The notes under the pieces were generated by a model. The model did not search any database. It saw only the letters and a program-made list of their open reading frames with translations, and was not told the origin of the DNA. A stretch of 64,000 nt of DNA from Mastigias papua (Eukaryota; Cnidaria; Scyphozoa; Rhizostomeae; Mastigiidae). Positions 1 to 11,439 of this stretch are shown here, one piece after another (position 1 is the first letter of the stretch; the number at the start of each line of letters is the position of its first letter). Where the stretch lies: NCBI GenBank assembly GCA_964019165.1, contig OZ025269.1, forward strand, positions 11,381,614 to 11,445,613, written 5' to 3'. A program made the position numbers and the translations under genes.

Positions 1-1616
1 GTAATAAGATGTTGTCCTATGGCCGAATCACTTTTCATTTTAGAAATAGAGTTTTTACACATACGAGGTGGCTGTTCTCTTGTTGTTGTGTTTTTCGTCC
101 TGATGCTCGTGGGGACATGCTGTTTTATTCTGTCTGCTAGTCTCTGCGTGGTGCGCCCTACGTACCGAGCTTCACATCGGCACGAAAATTCGTAAACTAC
201 ACAACTTTTTTGAGTGGTAGGAACGCTATCTTTTTTAGCAGATGGTAGCATGACTCTAGTGTTATAAACCGCACGGGGCTTCACAGCATAGAAGCAAGAT
301 GTAATGGCTTTGTTAATTTGGTTTTCAAATTTTGAAGAAACATTTCCAATCCAGGGCAATTTTAGGTAGACCGGGCACTTTTCAGGACCAAACTGTTTTT
401 CTGATGAAATGTTGGCTAGTTTTTCCTTAATGCAAGAAACAAGGACATCTTCTGGATATCCATTGTCAATAAGCAGTTGTTTTATTGTGCCCAGCTCAGA
501 ATCTAACTTGGTTTTAGAGCAAATCATAAGTGCCCTGTGAACTAAAGTTTTTATAAGGTTGATTTTTCTAGCTTTTGGGCTAAAGGAATTCCAACGGATG
601 TATTGACCAGTAAACGTTGGCTTCCTGTAAATGCTGGTGAGAAATCCTGTGCCCCCTTTCTCAACCGAAACGTCTAGAAAATTCAAGGAGTTGTTTTGCT
701 CCTTCTCTACTGTAAAATTCAGGGCTGGATGTAGTTGGTTGAGGTTGACGTGAAAACGGTCACATTCCAGCTCAGAACCGAAAATGACAAAAGTATCGTC
801 AACATAACGAAAGTAGACACCTGGCTTTATGGTGTTATTGAAAAGTCTACTTTCATGAAAACCCACGAAAATATTTGCCAAAGCTGGCCCCAAAGGGCTG
901 CCCATTGCCACTCCGTCTAATTGTTTATACATCTGGTTGTCAAAACTAAATTCCACTCCTCGCGTAGCAACTAGCATCAATTCTTTGAAAGTATCCTCGG
1001 GGAATGGAGGGCAATCAAGCTGACCTCTATACAAAGCATCAGCACAAATCCCTATGGTCTCATCTAATGGCACGTTGGTGAATAGACTGCTGATGTCAAA
1101 GGAGCACAGAAATGTTTTGGCAGGGTCAACGTTATAATTTTGGATAAAGTTGGCAAATGTAAACGAATCTTTTACGCAATTCGAGGAGTAGAGTTTTAGG
1201 ACCGGGGCCAAAACTTCTGATAACCATTTAGCAAGTTCATGTTGAGAGGAGCCAATCATAGATAAAATGGGCCGAAGTGGAATGTCTTCTTTGTGCGTTT
1301 TCGGTAAGCCATACATACGTGGGCGCTGTGAGCCTGTGGGTCGAATCCTATCATAAATATCACGAGTCAGGATTTTTTGGTTAACTAAGTCTAAGAGACG
1401 TTTTTGTAACTTCTGCTCGGTCTTGGCCGTATTATCATGCTGATCAACACTGCCCATGTTAAAAAACTTGGTTTTATCGTCGAGTATATAGCCCATCTTT
1501 TGGATGTAATCACTTTTATTTAAGATGACGACCCCAGAACCCTTATCAGGTTTAGTGATTAGGATCTGTTCATTAGAACGCAAGGATTTGATAGCCTGAA
1601 AATGTTCTTTATGCAT
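1..1616 (-). CDS. Penelope-like reverse transcriptase, partial left copy
   Basis: This is the mirror copy of the reading frame at 1669-3450, read on the minus strand from the ATG at 1616-1614. It is open to the window edge and covers residues 1 to about 538, which includes the whole reverse transcriptase domain and the start of the GIY-YIG-like domain. No stop or frameshift was seen in the parts I compared with the right copy. The 3' end lies outside the window, so I cannot say whether this copy also has the ribozyme. Confidence 0.85.
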   Translation of the reverse strand, partial: MHKEHFQAIKSLRSNEQILITKPDKGSGVVILNKSDYIQKMGYILDDKTKFFNMGSVDQHDNTAKTEQKLQKRLLDLVNQKILTRDIYDRIRPTGSQRPRMYGLPKTHKEDIPLRPILSMIGSSQHELAKWLSEVLAPVLKLYSSNCVKDSFTFANFIQNYNVDPAKTFLCSFDISSLFTNVPLDETIGICADALYRGQLDCPPFPEDTFKELMLVATRGVEFSFDNQMYKQLDGVAMGSPLGPALANIFVGFHESRLFNNTIKPGVYFRYVDDTFVIFGSELECDRFHVNLNQLHPALNFTVEKEQNNSLNFLDVSVEKGGTGFLTSIYRKPTFTGQYIRWNSFSPKARKINLIKTLVHRALMICSKTKLDSELGTIKQLLIDNGYPEDVLVSCIKEKLANISSEKQFGPEKCPVYLKLPWIGNVSSKFENQINKAITSCFYAVKPRAVYNTRVMLPSAKKDSVPTTQKSCVVYEFSCRCEARYVGRTTQRLADRIKQHVPTSIRTKNTTTREQPPRMCKNSISKMKSDSAIGQHLI

Positions 1617-3284
1617 ACTAAAGTCTCCTAGGTCTCCTGGCACTCCAGTCGACCTAGGAGACTTTAGTATGCATAAAGAACATTTTCAGGCTATCAAATC
1701 CTTGCGTTCTAATGAACAGATCCTAATCACTAAACCTGATAAGGGTTCTGGGGTCGTCATCTTAAATAAAAGTGATTACATCCAAAAGATGGGCTATATA
1801 CTCGACGATAAAACCAAGTTTTTTAACATGGGCAGTGTTGATCAGCATGATAATACGGCCAAGACCGAGCAGAAGTTACAAAAACGTCTCTTAGACTTAG
1901 TTAACCAAAAAATCCTGACTCGTGATATTTATGATAGGATTCGACCCACAGGCTCACAGCGCCCACGTATGTATGGCTTACCGAAAACGCACAAAGAAGA
2001 CATTCCACTTCGGCCCATTTTATCTATGATTGGCTCCTCTCAACATGAACTTGCTAAATGGTTATCAGAAGTTTTGGCCCCGGTCCTAAAACTCTACTCC
2101 TCGAATTGCGTAAAAGATTCGTTTACATTTGCCAACTTTATCCAAAATTATAACGTTGACCCTGCCAAAACATTTCTGTGCTCCTTTGACATCAGCAGTC
2201 TATTCACCAACGTGCCATTAGATGAGACCATAGGGATTTGTGCTGATGCTTTGTATAGAGGTCAGCTTGATTGCCCTCCATTCCCCGAGGATACTTTCAA
2301 AGAATTGATGCTAGTTGCTACGCGAGGAGTGGAATTTAGTTTTGACAACCAGATGTATAAACAATTAGACGGAGTGGCAATGGGCAGCCCTTTGGGGCCA
2401 GCTTTGGCAAATATTTTCGTGGGTTTTCATGAAAGTAGACTTTTCAATAACACCATAAAGCCAGGTGTCTACTTTCGTTATGTTGACGATACTTTTGTCA
2501 TTTTCGGTTCTGAGCTGGAATGTGACCGTTTTCACGTCAACCTCAACCAACTACATCCAGCCCTGAATTTTACAGTAGAGAAGGAGCAAAACAACTCCTT
2601 GAATTTTCTAGACGTTTCGGTTGAGAAAGGGGGCACAGGATTTCTCACCAGCATTTACAGGAAGCCAACGTTTACTGGTCAATACATCCGTTGGAATTCC
2701 TTTAGCCCAAAAGCTAGAAAAATCAACCTTATAAAAACTTTAGTTCACAGGGCACTTATGATTTGCTCTAAAACCAAGTTAGATTCTGAGCTGGGCACAA
2801 TAAAACAACTGCTTATTGACAATGGATATCCAGAAGATGTCCTTGTTTCTTGCATTAAGGAAAAACTAGCCAACATTTCATCAGAAAAACAGTTTGGTCC
2901 TGAAAAGTGCCCGGTCTACCTAAAATTGCCCTGGATTGGAAATGTTTCTTCAAAATTTGAAAACCAAATTAACAAAGCCATTACATCTTGCTTCTATGCT
3001 GTGAAGCCCCGTGCGGTTTATAACACTAGAGTCATGCTACCATCTGCTAAAAAAGATAGCGTTCCTACCACTCAAAAAAGTTGTGTAGTTTACGAATTTT
3101 CGTGCCGATGTGAAGCTCGGTACGTAGGGCGCACCACGCAGAGACTAGCAGACAGAATAAAACAGCATGTCCCCACGAGCATCAGGACGAAAAACACAAC
3201 AACAAGAGAACAGCCACCTCGTATGTGTAAAAACTCTATTTCTAAAATGAAAAGTGATTCGGCCATAGGACAACATCTTATTAC
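1..3284. repeat. Giant inverted repeat (palindrome) of a Penelope-like element
   Basis: Bases 1-1634 are the reverse complement of 1651-3284, with a 16-bp spacer at 1635-1650. Paired positions sum to 3285. Every segment I compared matched without a mismatch, including both arm ends, the reverse transcriptase core and the GIY-YIG region. The left arm runs off the window, so the full palindrome is longer. Both arms end inside the coding sequence just upstream of the first methionine of the open frame. This looks like two 5'-truncated element copies joined head to head. Such arrangements are known for Penelope elements, but a fold-back read or assembly artefact would look the same. Confidence 0.95.
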
Positions 3285-3450
3285 AAATCCAGAATGCGCC
3301 AAAACATATACAGACGATAATTTTCGGATCATTGGGCAAGCAAGATCGTCCTTTCATTTAGGTGTTTTGGAATCGGTTTACATCAAGACTCAAAACCCAG
3401 TCTTGTGTAAACAAAAAGAGTTCGTTTTCTCACTTGGACTCTTCAAGTAA
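1669..3450 (+). CDS. Penelope-like reverse transcriptase with GIY-YIG endonuclease
   Basis: The 593-residue open frame ends with TAA at 3448-3450. It encodes the protein that copies PLE RNA into DNA at a nick. Visible parts, in order: an upstream conserved block (TKPDKGSGVVILNKSDY, about 21-37); MYGLPKTHK followed by PLRPI (about 101-117); motif A, SFDISSLFTNVPL (about 172-184); motif B, GVAMGSPLGPALANIF (about 235-250); catalytic YVDD (about 271-274); NFLDVSV and YRKPTFTGQY (about 312-339); and a C-terminal GIY-YIG-like nuclease with VVYEFSC, YVGRTT, a downstream Arg/His segment and the conserved Glu of LESVY (about 473-570). The catalytic residues look intact. It is shorter than typical full-length PLE proteins because the N-terminus is cut at the palindrome centre. 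The ATG is simply the first one in the open frame and may not be the original start. The intact frame suggests a recent insertion. Confidence 0.93.
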   Translation: MHKEHFQAIKSLRSNEQILITKPDKGSGVVILNKSDYIQKMGYILDDKTKFFNMGSVDQHDNTAKTEQKLQKRLLDLVNQKILTRDIYDRIRPTGSQRPRMYGLPKTHKEDIPLRPILSMIGSSQHELAKWLSEVLAPVLKLYSSNCVKDSFTFANFIQNYNVDPAKTFLCSFDISSLFTNVPLDETIGICADALYRGQLDCPPFPEDTFKELMLVATRGVEFSFDNQMYKQLDGVAMGSPLGPALANIFVGFHESRLFNNTIKPGVYFRYVDDTFVIFGSELECDRFHVNLNQLHPALNFTVEKEQNNSLNFLDVSVEKGGTGFLTSIYRKPTFTGQYIRWNSFSPKARKINLIKTLVHRALMICSKTKLDSELGTIKQLLIDNGYPEDVLVSCIKEKLANISSEKQFGPEKCPVYLKLPWIGNVSSKFENQINKAITSCFYAVKPRAVYNTRVMLPSAKKDSVPTTQKSCVVYEFSCRCEARYVGRTTQRLADRIKQHVPTSIRTKNTTTREQPPRMCKNSISKMKSDSAIGQHLITNPECAKTYTDDNFRIIGQARSSFHLGVLESVYIKTQNPVLCKQKEFVFSLGLFK

Positions 3451-3573
3451 ACAATGGTGAATAGGTGCTAATTGGCCAATCATAGAGCCAAATAGACGCA
3501 TTATTCATCATATCACGTGTACCCGCATCTGGCTATATATTTCGTTTCACCTTTCGGTCGCTATCCGACGTTT

Positions 3574-3614
3574 CATACTCTGACGAGTGTCGGACGAAAA
3601 AAGCTTTCAGTATG
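3574..3614 (+). ncRNA. Minimal type I hammerhead ribozyme in the PLE 3' region
   Basis: Self-cleaving RNA motif. Stem I is CATACT (3574-3579) paired with AGTATG (3609-3614), 6 bp. The core CTGACGA lies at 3580-3586 and GAA at 3596-3598. Stem III is only 3 bp, AAA (3599-3601) with TTT (3605-3607), closed by an AGC loop. The cleavage triplet is TTC, with the predicted cut after C3608. Conserved core positions are all present. Stem II (3587-3595) is weak: two Watson-Crick pairs, a G-G mismatch and a 3-nt loop. Tiny stem III is the known signature of PLE hammerheads, which may act as dimers. Activity of this copy is inferred, not shown. Confidence 0.8.
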
Positions 3615-3641
3615 CTAAAGCAATGTTCCCGCTTTTTCGTG

Positions 3642-3642
<1 letters not shown>

Positions 3643-3676
<34 letters not shown>
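3643..3676. repeat. (TA)n microsatellite next to the PLE
   Basis: Pure TA repeat of about 17 units, directly after the PLE 3' end. Confidence 0.95.
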
Positions 3677-3677
<1 letters not shown>

Positions 3678-3822
3678 GACGCTTGCCCGGAATGCGAGAG
3701 ACCCTGGTTCGATCCCAGGTGGTGGCAAATTTTAATTTTCTCCTGGTTTTTCTGAGCATTATATCAACCTTTCTGTTTGCACCAAAAAAGGAGAAATCCT
3801 GGTTACTCGCTAGCTACTGATC
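3677..3822 (+). mobile_element. tRNA-like SINE fragment between (TA)n arrays
   Basis: A 146-bp unit enclosed by TA arrays on both sides. It begins with a tRNA 3'-half-like stretch: the B box GGTTCGATCC at 3706-3715 sits in a perfect T-arm-type hairpin (CCTGG/CCAGG). The rest is unrelated AT-rich sequence. No A box or full cloverleaf is visible, so this is a truncated SINE or tRNA-derived piece and not a tRNA gene. Confidence 0.4.
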
Positions 3823-5127
<1,305 letters not shown>

Positions 5128-5304
5128 AATGAAGTTGATGGAGCCAATGAGCTGCCGTCGAAGTATGATTTCTTTTCCAACAATGTAGATATACAGTCAA
5201 TATTGTCCCAATCAGGACAAAATGCTGCCCCATTAACAACAATAAATGTGTCCATCACTAATGAACCCATAATTGGCCCATTCTACTCATTTCATTTTGT
5301 TTAA
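5128..5304 (+). CDS. Possible terminal coding exon, unknown gene
   Basis: A 58-codon frame that starts right after a good acceptor (CTGCCCTTCTCAG) and ends at TAA (5302-5304). The predicted peptide begins NEVDGANELPSKYDFF and has mixed composition rather than repeat-like composition. I found no convincing upstream exon, and an overlapping frame just upstream also looks somewhat coding, so a degraded transposon is an alternative. Function unknown. Confidence 0.22.
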   Translation, partial: NEVDGANELPSKYDFFSNNVDIQSILSQSGQNAAPLTTINVSITNEPIIGPFYSFHFV

Positions 5305-6649
5305 CTGGCAAATCACTGATATCAATACAATTTATCTTATATCAAATATAAGCAGAGAGAATAATTCTTGAATGTCTTTAACAAAATTTGAATTTCCAGG
5401 TAATTTGATTTAAATATGCCAGGTAATAGTTATGGCCAATGCCAAAATTAAGTAATAAGAATAAAGCATTTAATGTCATTACTCTAAAGAAAATAAACAA
5501 AGTTAAGTTCACAACAATTACCTGCCAATTCTGGCTAATTATTGTGCACTATCATCTATATATAGTGCATTGACTTTATTTGAAAAGGGAGCATCGAGGG
5601 TATAGAAATCATTAGATTTCAATATCAAGTATACTTCAACAGTCTATTACAAATATTTGGTCCTCAGCAAACAAACAGGAAAACAATTAATAGCTATACA
5701 GCATTGCTAAAGATTCAATTCACTCTGCAAATGCTCTTAGATCCTCACTTCTATGACCTATCTTTGCAACTATTTCAAAGTATGTTTAACATTTTCATAT
5801 AAAGCCATGTCTCATTTATCACCAATGGTTAGTTTCACTATCAATGGGCCTATTTTTAATACTGAATACATCAATGTCCCATTGCAGATGTGCAGGGATT
5901 TTTTCTAGGACTGTACCAACGCTGATATGAGGTTTCAAGCAGTCCAATTCAATACTTGTTGTTGTCCCTCTTCTATGCCCCCATCTTCTTATACGCATCC
6001 TATTGGCATATTTGTTCTCACGAATAATCCCTTTAGTCTACTAAAATATGTAGCAATCCAAAACACTGGGAACAAAAGCTGCAACTTAGGCCTTCCTATA
6101 TCATTCACCAATAAATTGCCTTTTCCATTTGTGCCATGTCATCCACAGTCTTCTCATATCTCAACATCACTGTACATCATCCCTATCATCATACCAATCT
6201 GGTCATTCCCTTTCAATTACTTCTCTCTCACTACCCATTGCTCTTACTCAGCAAACCTGCTTCCTTTTATAGTTATTTAGTAATATTATGTGTAATGTAT
6301 CATCAGCAATATTTGTATAAATTTAGAATATAATGTTAATATTCTCTATAGTTAATCAGTAAATCAGTACATTCGCACAGCATCATATATCTCTGGCTCT
6401 GTGTTCTCTGCACGCTAAATAAGATTTCAACTCAACCAACATCAGTGAGGAAAGCCTGGTCACACTTAGCATACCATATTCCTCCTAAAAATATGGCGAT
6501 ATGATGGGGCATACAGAATAGTCAGGATTTCTGTATGCCACATATCTGAGGCGTGATCAACATTAGTGCTATATCTAACAGAGAAATGCCTACCACAGAT
6601 AATTCCTAAGCCATTCTTTAACATAAAGGAGTAAGTTGAGGAGTTTTAC
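5305..6649. other. Non-coding stretch
   Basis: AT-rich; the frame at 5927-6280 is T/C-rich and shows no domain. Nothing else recognised. Confidence 0.5.
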
Positions 6650-6865
6650 CATTAACTTTCGAGCAGAGATTGGTGGAAAGCTAGGTCGCTTGACACCTTC
6701 CTCTGTGTCCATCTTTTCTTGCTTTCTTTTTCGGCTTACAAGTATATCAGTAGATGCTTCAGCTGCACCTGTGTGTCTTTCTTTTAGTTCTTTGTCCATA
6801 TTGTCCGCAGTTTTATCTGAATTACTGCTAGAACTCATGTCTACCGAATCTTTACATTCGGCCAT
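6650..6865 (-). CDS. Possible first coding exon, unknown protein
   Basis: Read on the minus strand, an ATG in good context (A at -3, G at +4) at 6865-6863 opens a 72-codon frame that stops exactly at a donor (AATG|GTAAAA) in phase 0. The peptide starts MAECKDSVDM, is rich in Ser, Lys and Glu with a basic RKRKQ stretch, and ends KRPSFPPISARKLM. This looks like a disordered, possibly nuclear N-terminus. The longer frame with upstream methionines is less likely. I did not find the following exon at lower coordinates, so the call rests on start context, composition and donor only. Confidence 0.28.
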
Positions 6866-7766
6866 ATTGGTAAAGCATGGAAGGAAAGCCATACTCTGCG
6901 CAGGCGCCTTCGTAGCCAATATCAATACTGTAAAGCCTAATAGTAAGTCTTGTTGGAGGCCAGAGTTTTGAGATATCACGAAAGCTGAATTTGACGAGTA
7001 ATACTTGTACAGTAAACTCCTTACATGCTCATTCACATACAGATTTTGGTATAATATATTTTTGTTTCGCATCCATTTCATGTCATTATATGGTACCGCC
7101 ATATTGTAGTTTTCTTGAAATAAAGAATTACTTCGGCATAGCAACATTTCTGTTGGAAGTAACTCTCTTCTGAGTTCAATACTTTACATAGGATTTACTT
7201 TTGATCAGAGAAAGGCTAAAGAAATATGAATTCTCTGTCTTCATATAATTTATTCATAAGAGAAGCGACTTTTATTTAAGGGAAAAATCTTTCGCTAGCA
7301 ATCTTGGTAGTGATCTGAAATAGCATGCACTAATCCTTCAACTGTTGCTTGAACTCTGCATTGAGTGTCAATCAGTTCTTATAAAAGAACTACACTTTGC
7401 AGGAAAATCACAACAGTTGTATGTACTATAACAGATCAATGGTTCTTCTGGAATTTTGATATCCTCAACTTGTCGTCCATCTTTGATCAATGCTGGACAG
7501 AAATCTCATTACACCAAAGCAGGAATTTCCAAGACAGCTGTTATGCTCTAGGTTGACAAATATTTGGAAAATCTTTACATGACATCATCCTTTTCTCAAT
7601 CTACGCAGGAAGCCTTTCTTTCTCTAGAGAAGAGTGGACACCTTGTAAAAATTGAAATTTTAATGCGTCGCAGGATATCGCGGAATCTTTCTTAATACAA
7701 TATTCGTATATCATTGCTAAATATGAGAGGGAGTATTCATAGGTATGAGTTTTCAGCAATGATTAC

Positions 7767-10538
7767 CTACTGACAGGTGGCTTCCACTAAATTGCTCAAA
7801 ATCATAAAACTTGCTCGAAGTAAGACTTGCTCAAAATCCTAAAATTGTGTAGAAATAAAGTTGCAGACAGTTAACTTAATCCTCTATCCTCCAATATTTT
7901 AGAAAGTATCGCTCTCTAAGAAACTTCAATATCAGCTCATTTGGAGCCGGAAAATCTAAGTAATGTATTATTTATATCTATTTGTATTATTCATAAACTT
8001 TTGGATTGTGAAATACATCAAAACTAACAAAACAGCGTACATGCTTCTTTCTGTTAAAGTTGATATCTTCTGCTGCCATTTCCAGCTAAAATTAGCAAGA
8101 AGAACGTAATACAGAGCTACGAAAATAAAATTCGTATATTAAATGGAAGTTTAAATTGAAAATAAGGAATGTTAAATGTTGGAGAGAAGTGAAATTTTAA
8201 AAGCACAACAGCTATCCTGATTACCTTAGGAGAGAGCGAAGCCAATTTGAACCTGTTATAAACTATTTTGCAGGCTTTGTCTTCACCTTTCTTGATATTA
8301 TTGAAGTACAGCTACCTGTATTGTCATATTGGCTGTTATGCACTCATGTAGACACTTAAAGTAACTTATCTCTTGCTTATAGGGCCTGCTGTAGGCATTA
8401 TTAATGAAATATTGCTTCAAAGACAAAGCATTTTGATAGATATCAAGGACTCTTCTCTTTCACTCATCTGATAGATGATGGTTTGATCATCATCCTAATT
8501 GAAGTATGATACCCAGTGAATCATTTTTTGTCAATTTTATACTGAAATTGCTATTTGATATCTATTATTAATCTAGAGAGAGTCAATGCACGGTTTCAAA
8601 AATAAAAGAGCAAGGTCAGGTTTTAATTCTATTTGACATTCTTTTCATATTAGTAAAGAAGCCTTCGTAAAAAATATGAATGAAGAGACTGTAATGCGTG
8701 TATCTTTTCGTTATGCTATTAGCTCCGAGAGGCTTTAGTGGTTGTTGATAGTGAACAAAGCTGTCCTATTAAGATTTGATTATTGCACTATTTCGATTGC
8801 CTCTTCTCTCAATATACTTGCGAATTTCTCTTCGAGAACTTTTAATGTGATAAGAGAAAAGCAACGATTTATTATCTATAAAGAACGTACTTGTGCGTCA
8901 AGGTATCAACATGATGGTTTGCTGAGTAAAGGAACTTAGTGTTTAGTATGGGCCTTCTTTTATTAGCCTAAGTGCAGCAACAGCTACTGGTTTCCTCTAC
9001 AACATGTTATTTGAGTTGAATTAAAATATTGACTAGTCAAGTCTGCACGCAAGCTATCTTTTATCTAATCATCTGTTTTGTATGCGAATTACAACTATAC
9101 TCAGGTTTTGGTCTAGTTGAAAAATTATTGAAATTCTTCTGTCTAAAGGCAACTTAAAGAAATAATCATCACCAGCCATTAACTGTTTCAAATAGAAATA
9201 ATCGCGTCAAAAAGAAGAGTTATGGTGGTGAATATTTTGAACAATATGGAGAGCATCATCTCTTAGTTTATTCTATAATTTTTGTCTTTCTACACTAAAA
9301 TGCATTAGAACTGGTGGCCTAGAATTTGATTTGCGGTAGGTCATCATATGCAGAATTAGCATGAATATCCAAATATCTGGTATTGATACAGCTATTTACT
9401 AGTTCTTTGGGCTCATGACTTTTCTATTGTAAAAATAGAAATCTTTAATGTTCTAATTCATTGTGCTTCGATTATCGAAAAGCATGAAATGCCCACCGCA
9501 CCTTTGGTCATATTATTTAACCTAATGGAAACGCTACCGATTTCTGGTTAAATTAAATATTGATGGTGCAGTTGTGTTAATTATATTGTTTTTGAAACTA
9601 CTTTATAAAGTACTTGGTGTTAGAAAGGTAAATGACAGAAACTCTTAATGCAACAGTGAAATGAACACGAGCCATAAGTTATTTTCTTTCACTGCTTTCT
9701 CTATTATGCATTCATTCCTTTGGCATAGTGTAAATGTATTTACTAACTCCGAGTCCTAATATTGTCAGAATTCTGCAGCAAGCTTGTAACCTTGATTGTA
9801 GATCTATTAATAGAAATGCAAAGAAAAGCAATTGTGCCTAAACTGAGATGACTCTTCAATGCATCAAAGGCCTCGAAACTCTGAACATAGTCAGTACTTC
9901 ATGCATTAATCATGTACGTTCAGGTTGTATAAACGTACAAGCAGGCGTAAATATAGTCATACCAAATGTGATTGCTAACCCAGTAAGCGTTTGCAACTGG
10001 AAGAGGTGGAGTGAAGGTAATATACTCACCAGTTCATCGCTTCCTTTCAATACATGTGTAGCAAGTACTTTTCCTTTAGCTTTGCTGGTCGACAACAGCA
10101 TAACGTTCCCTAGATCACTCCCTCCATCGACACATTTGCATTTTGAAATCTTTTTAACCGAGTAATTCTCTAGTACTCTCTAGAAGATAGATTGTGGCTT
10201 AAATGATAAAATTCAGAGAGGCTGTTCATAAATATACAAGGCTTGCTTCCATGGAGTGCAAGGCATATATATTGCCTTTAGTTAATAAACAATATATATA
10301 GATGAATTATCGAAAAGGTCGCAAAAATACATGCAATGTTGCTCACTTTACATGTCACAATAAGGGATTTGTCGTATGATTGATGATTTGGACTTAGTTG
10401 TCAAGCGAGTATAAAAGTTATTTTGAAAAAGAAACCTAGAGCACTCACATTTGTAACTTCATCTGAAACAATCAAAGCATCTTCTGTCAAGTTGAATAAT
10501 AGAGGGTGCGGTAAAATGCCTTCTTCGATTCTGATTTT
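7767..10538 (-). CDS. Candidate spliced gene with PTB-like segment (tentative)
   Basis: Four minus-strand blocks have good splice borders and all join in phase 0: 10538-10449 (30 codons, acceptor TTTCTCTAG, donor AAT|GTGAGT), 10179-10030 (50 codons, donor CTG|GTGAGT), 8311-8225 (29 codons, donor AAG|GTAATC) and 7838-7767 (23 codons plus TAG). The first two join to read through EDALIVSDEVTNRVLENYS and then KKISKCKCVDGG, which resembles the strand-helix-strand pattern of PTB/PID domains (a residue pattern like D..T..VL..Y...KI..C, later THVLKG). That resemblance is inference. Further candidates upstream at 12200-12144 and 11695-11652 agree in phase with each other but not with the 10538 exon, so at least one exon is missing or one call is wrong. 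No start codon was found. Confidence 0.33.
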
Positions 10539-10943
10539 CTAGAGAAATAAATAAGCTGAGTTACGGTGGTTAGATCATGTTATTTAAAAGGATAAAGTTG
10601 GCAAGAAAGATCCTGTAAAGGAGCATAGAATATTCAAAAAAGCTGTTGTTTTGAAGGTGTTTAGACGTATGAAGCAATAATCTTCGTGAAGATAAACAAA
10701 CAAAACGGTACTTTTTCTAAAATAGGCAAATCTTTGCAAAGTACGCCAAATTAATTCCCATTGGCAACATGTTAGATATTTTGATACATTCATTCGAACT
10801 CGTGAGTTTGAAATGATCTTTCAAGACAGAAGACATAGGAACGTTATCATTCCTATTAATAAGGTATATAGTTTTAAGACTTTGAGTACAATGCAGAGAC
10901 ATGCAACTGATAAAATTTTGCTTGTCTATTATTGCTTGAAACA

Positions 10944-11040
10944 ATGGTAGTCGATGAAATTTCGATTCCGATGATCATCTATCCTGTTTCGTCAGCCTTG
11001 CTGGCTCTAGAAACTAGACTACCGATCAATTATGTGGAAG
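10944..11040 (+). CDS. Possible plus-strand first exon, unknown
   Basis: ATG in an ACAATGG context, 32 codons open plus one base, then a GAAG|GTAAGC donor. The peptide begins MVVDEISIPMIIYPVSS. No following exon was found before the (TA)n array. It overlaps the territory of the candidate minus-strand gene, so one of the two calls may be wrong. Confidence 0.18.
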
Positions 11041-11273
11041 GTAAGCTCTGTCTGAATACATCTGTTATGAAGCATAATATTTATGCACTATGATTTGCAC
11101 GATCAAATTTTGCTACATGTACTTTAAGTGGAGTCAAAGGAATTACGGGAATTGAATTTACATGGAATTTCTTTGAGATTTACAATAAGAGTTGCCATTT
11201 GATGATTGCATTGCGACCCAATGTAGTTCATTACTTGCTGTCTTTATGCTCTCCAAGGATATGATCCCCTGTC

Positions 11274-11439
<166 letters not shown>

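Larger units (their letters stand above)
1651..3642 (+). mobile_element. Penelope-like element (PLE), right copy, 5'-truncated
   Basis: A retroelement copy made of the long open frame, about 190 bp of 3' non-coding sequence with a hammerhead ribozyme, and an abrupt junction with a (TA)n array at 3643. The reading frame is open upstream of its first ATG through the arm end and the spacer, back to an in-frame stop at 1597-1599 in the mirrored arm. The natural protein therefore probably started further upstream, and this copy is 5'-truncated. A GIY-YIG endonuclease and ribozyme-bearing flanks are hallmarks of this retroelement class. I infer insertion into or beside a (TA)n tract. Confidence 0.88.

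Noticed and set aside
735..920. 61-codon + strand frame, identical to one at 2365-2550 on the minus strand
   Set aside because: It is the antisense shadow of the PLE reverse transcriptase, duplicated by the palindrome.
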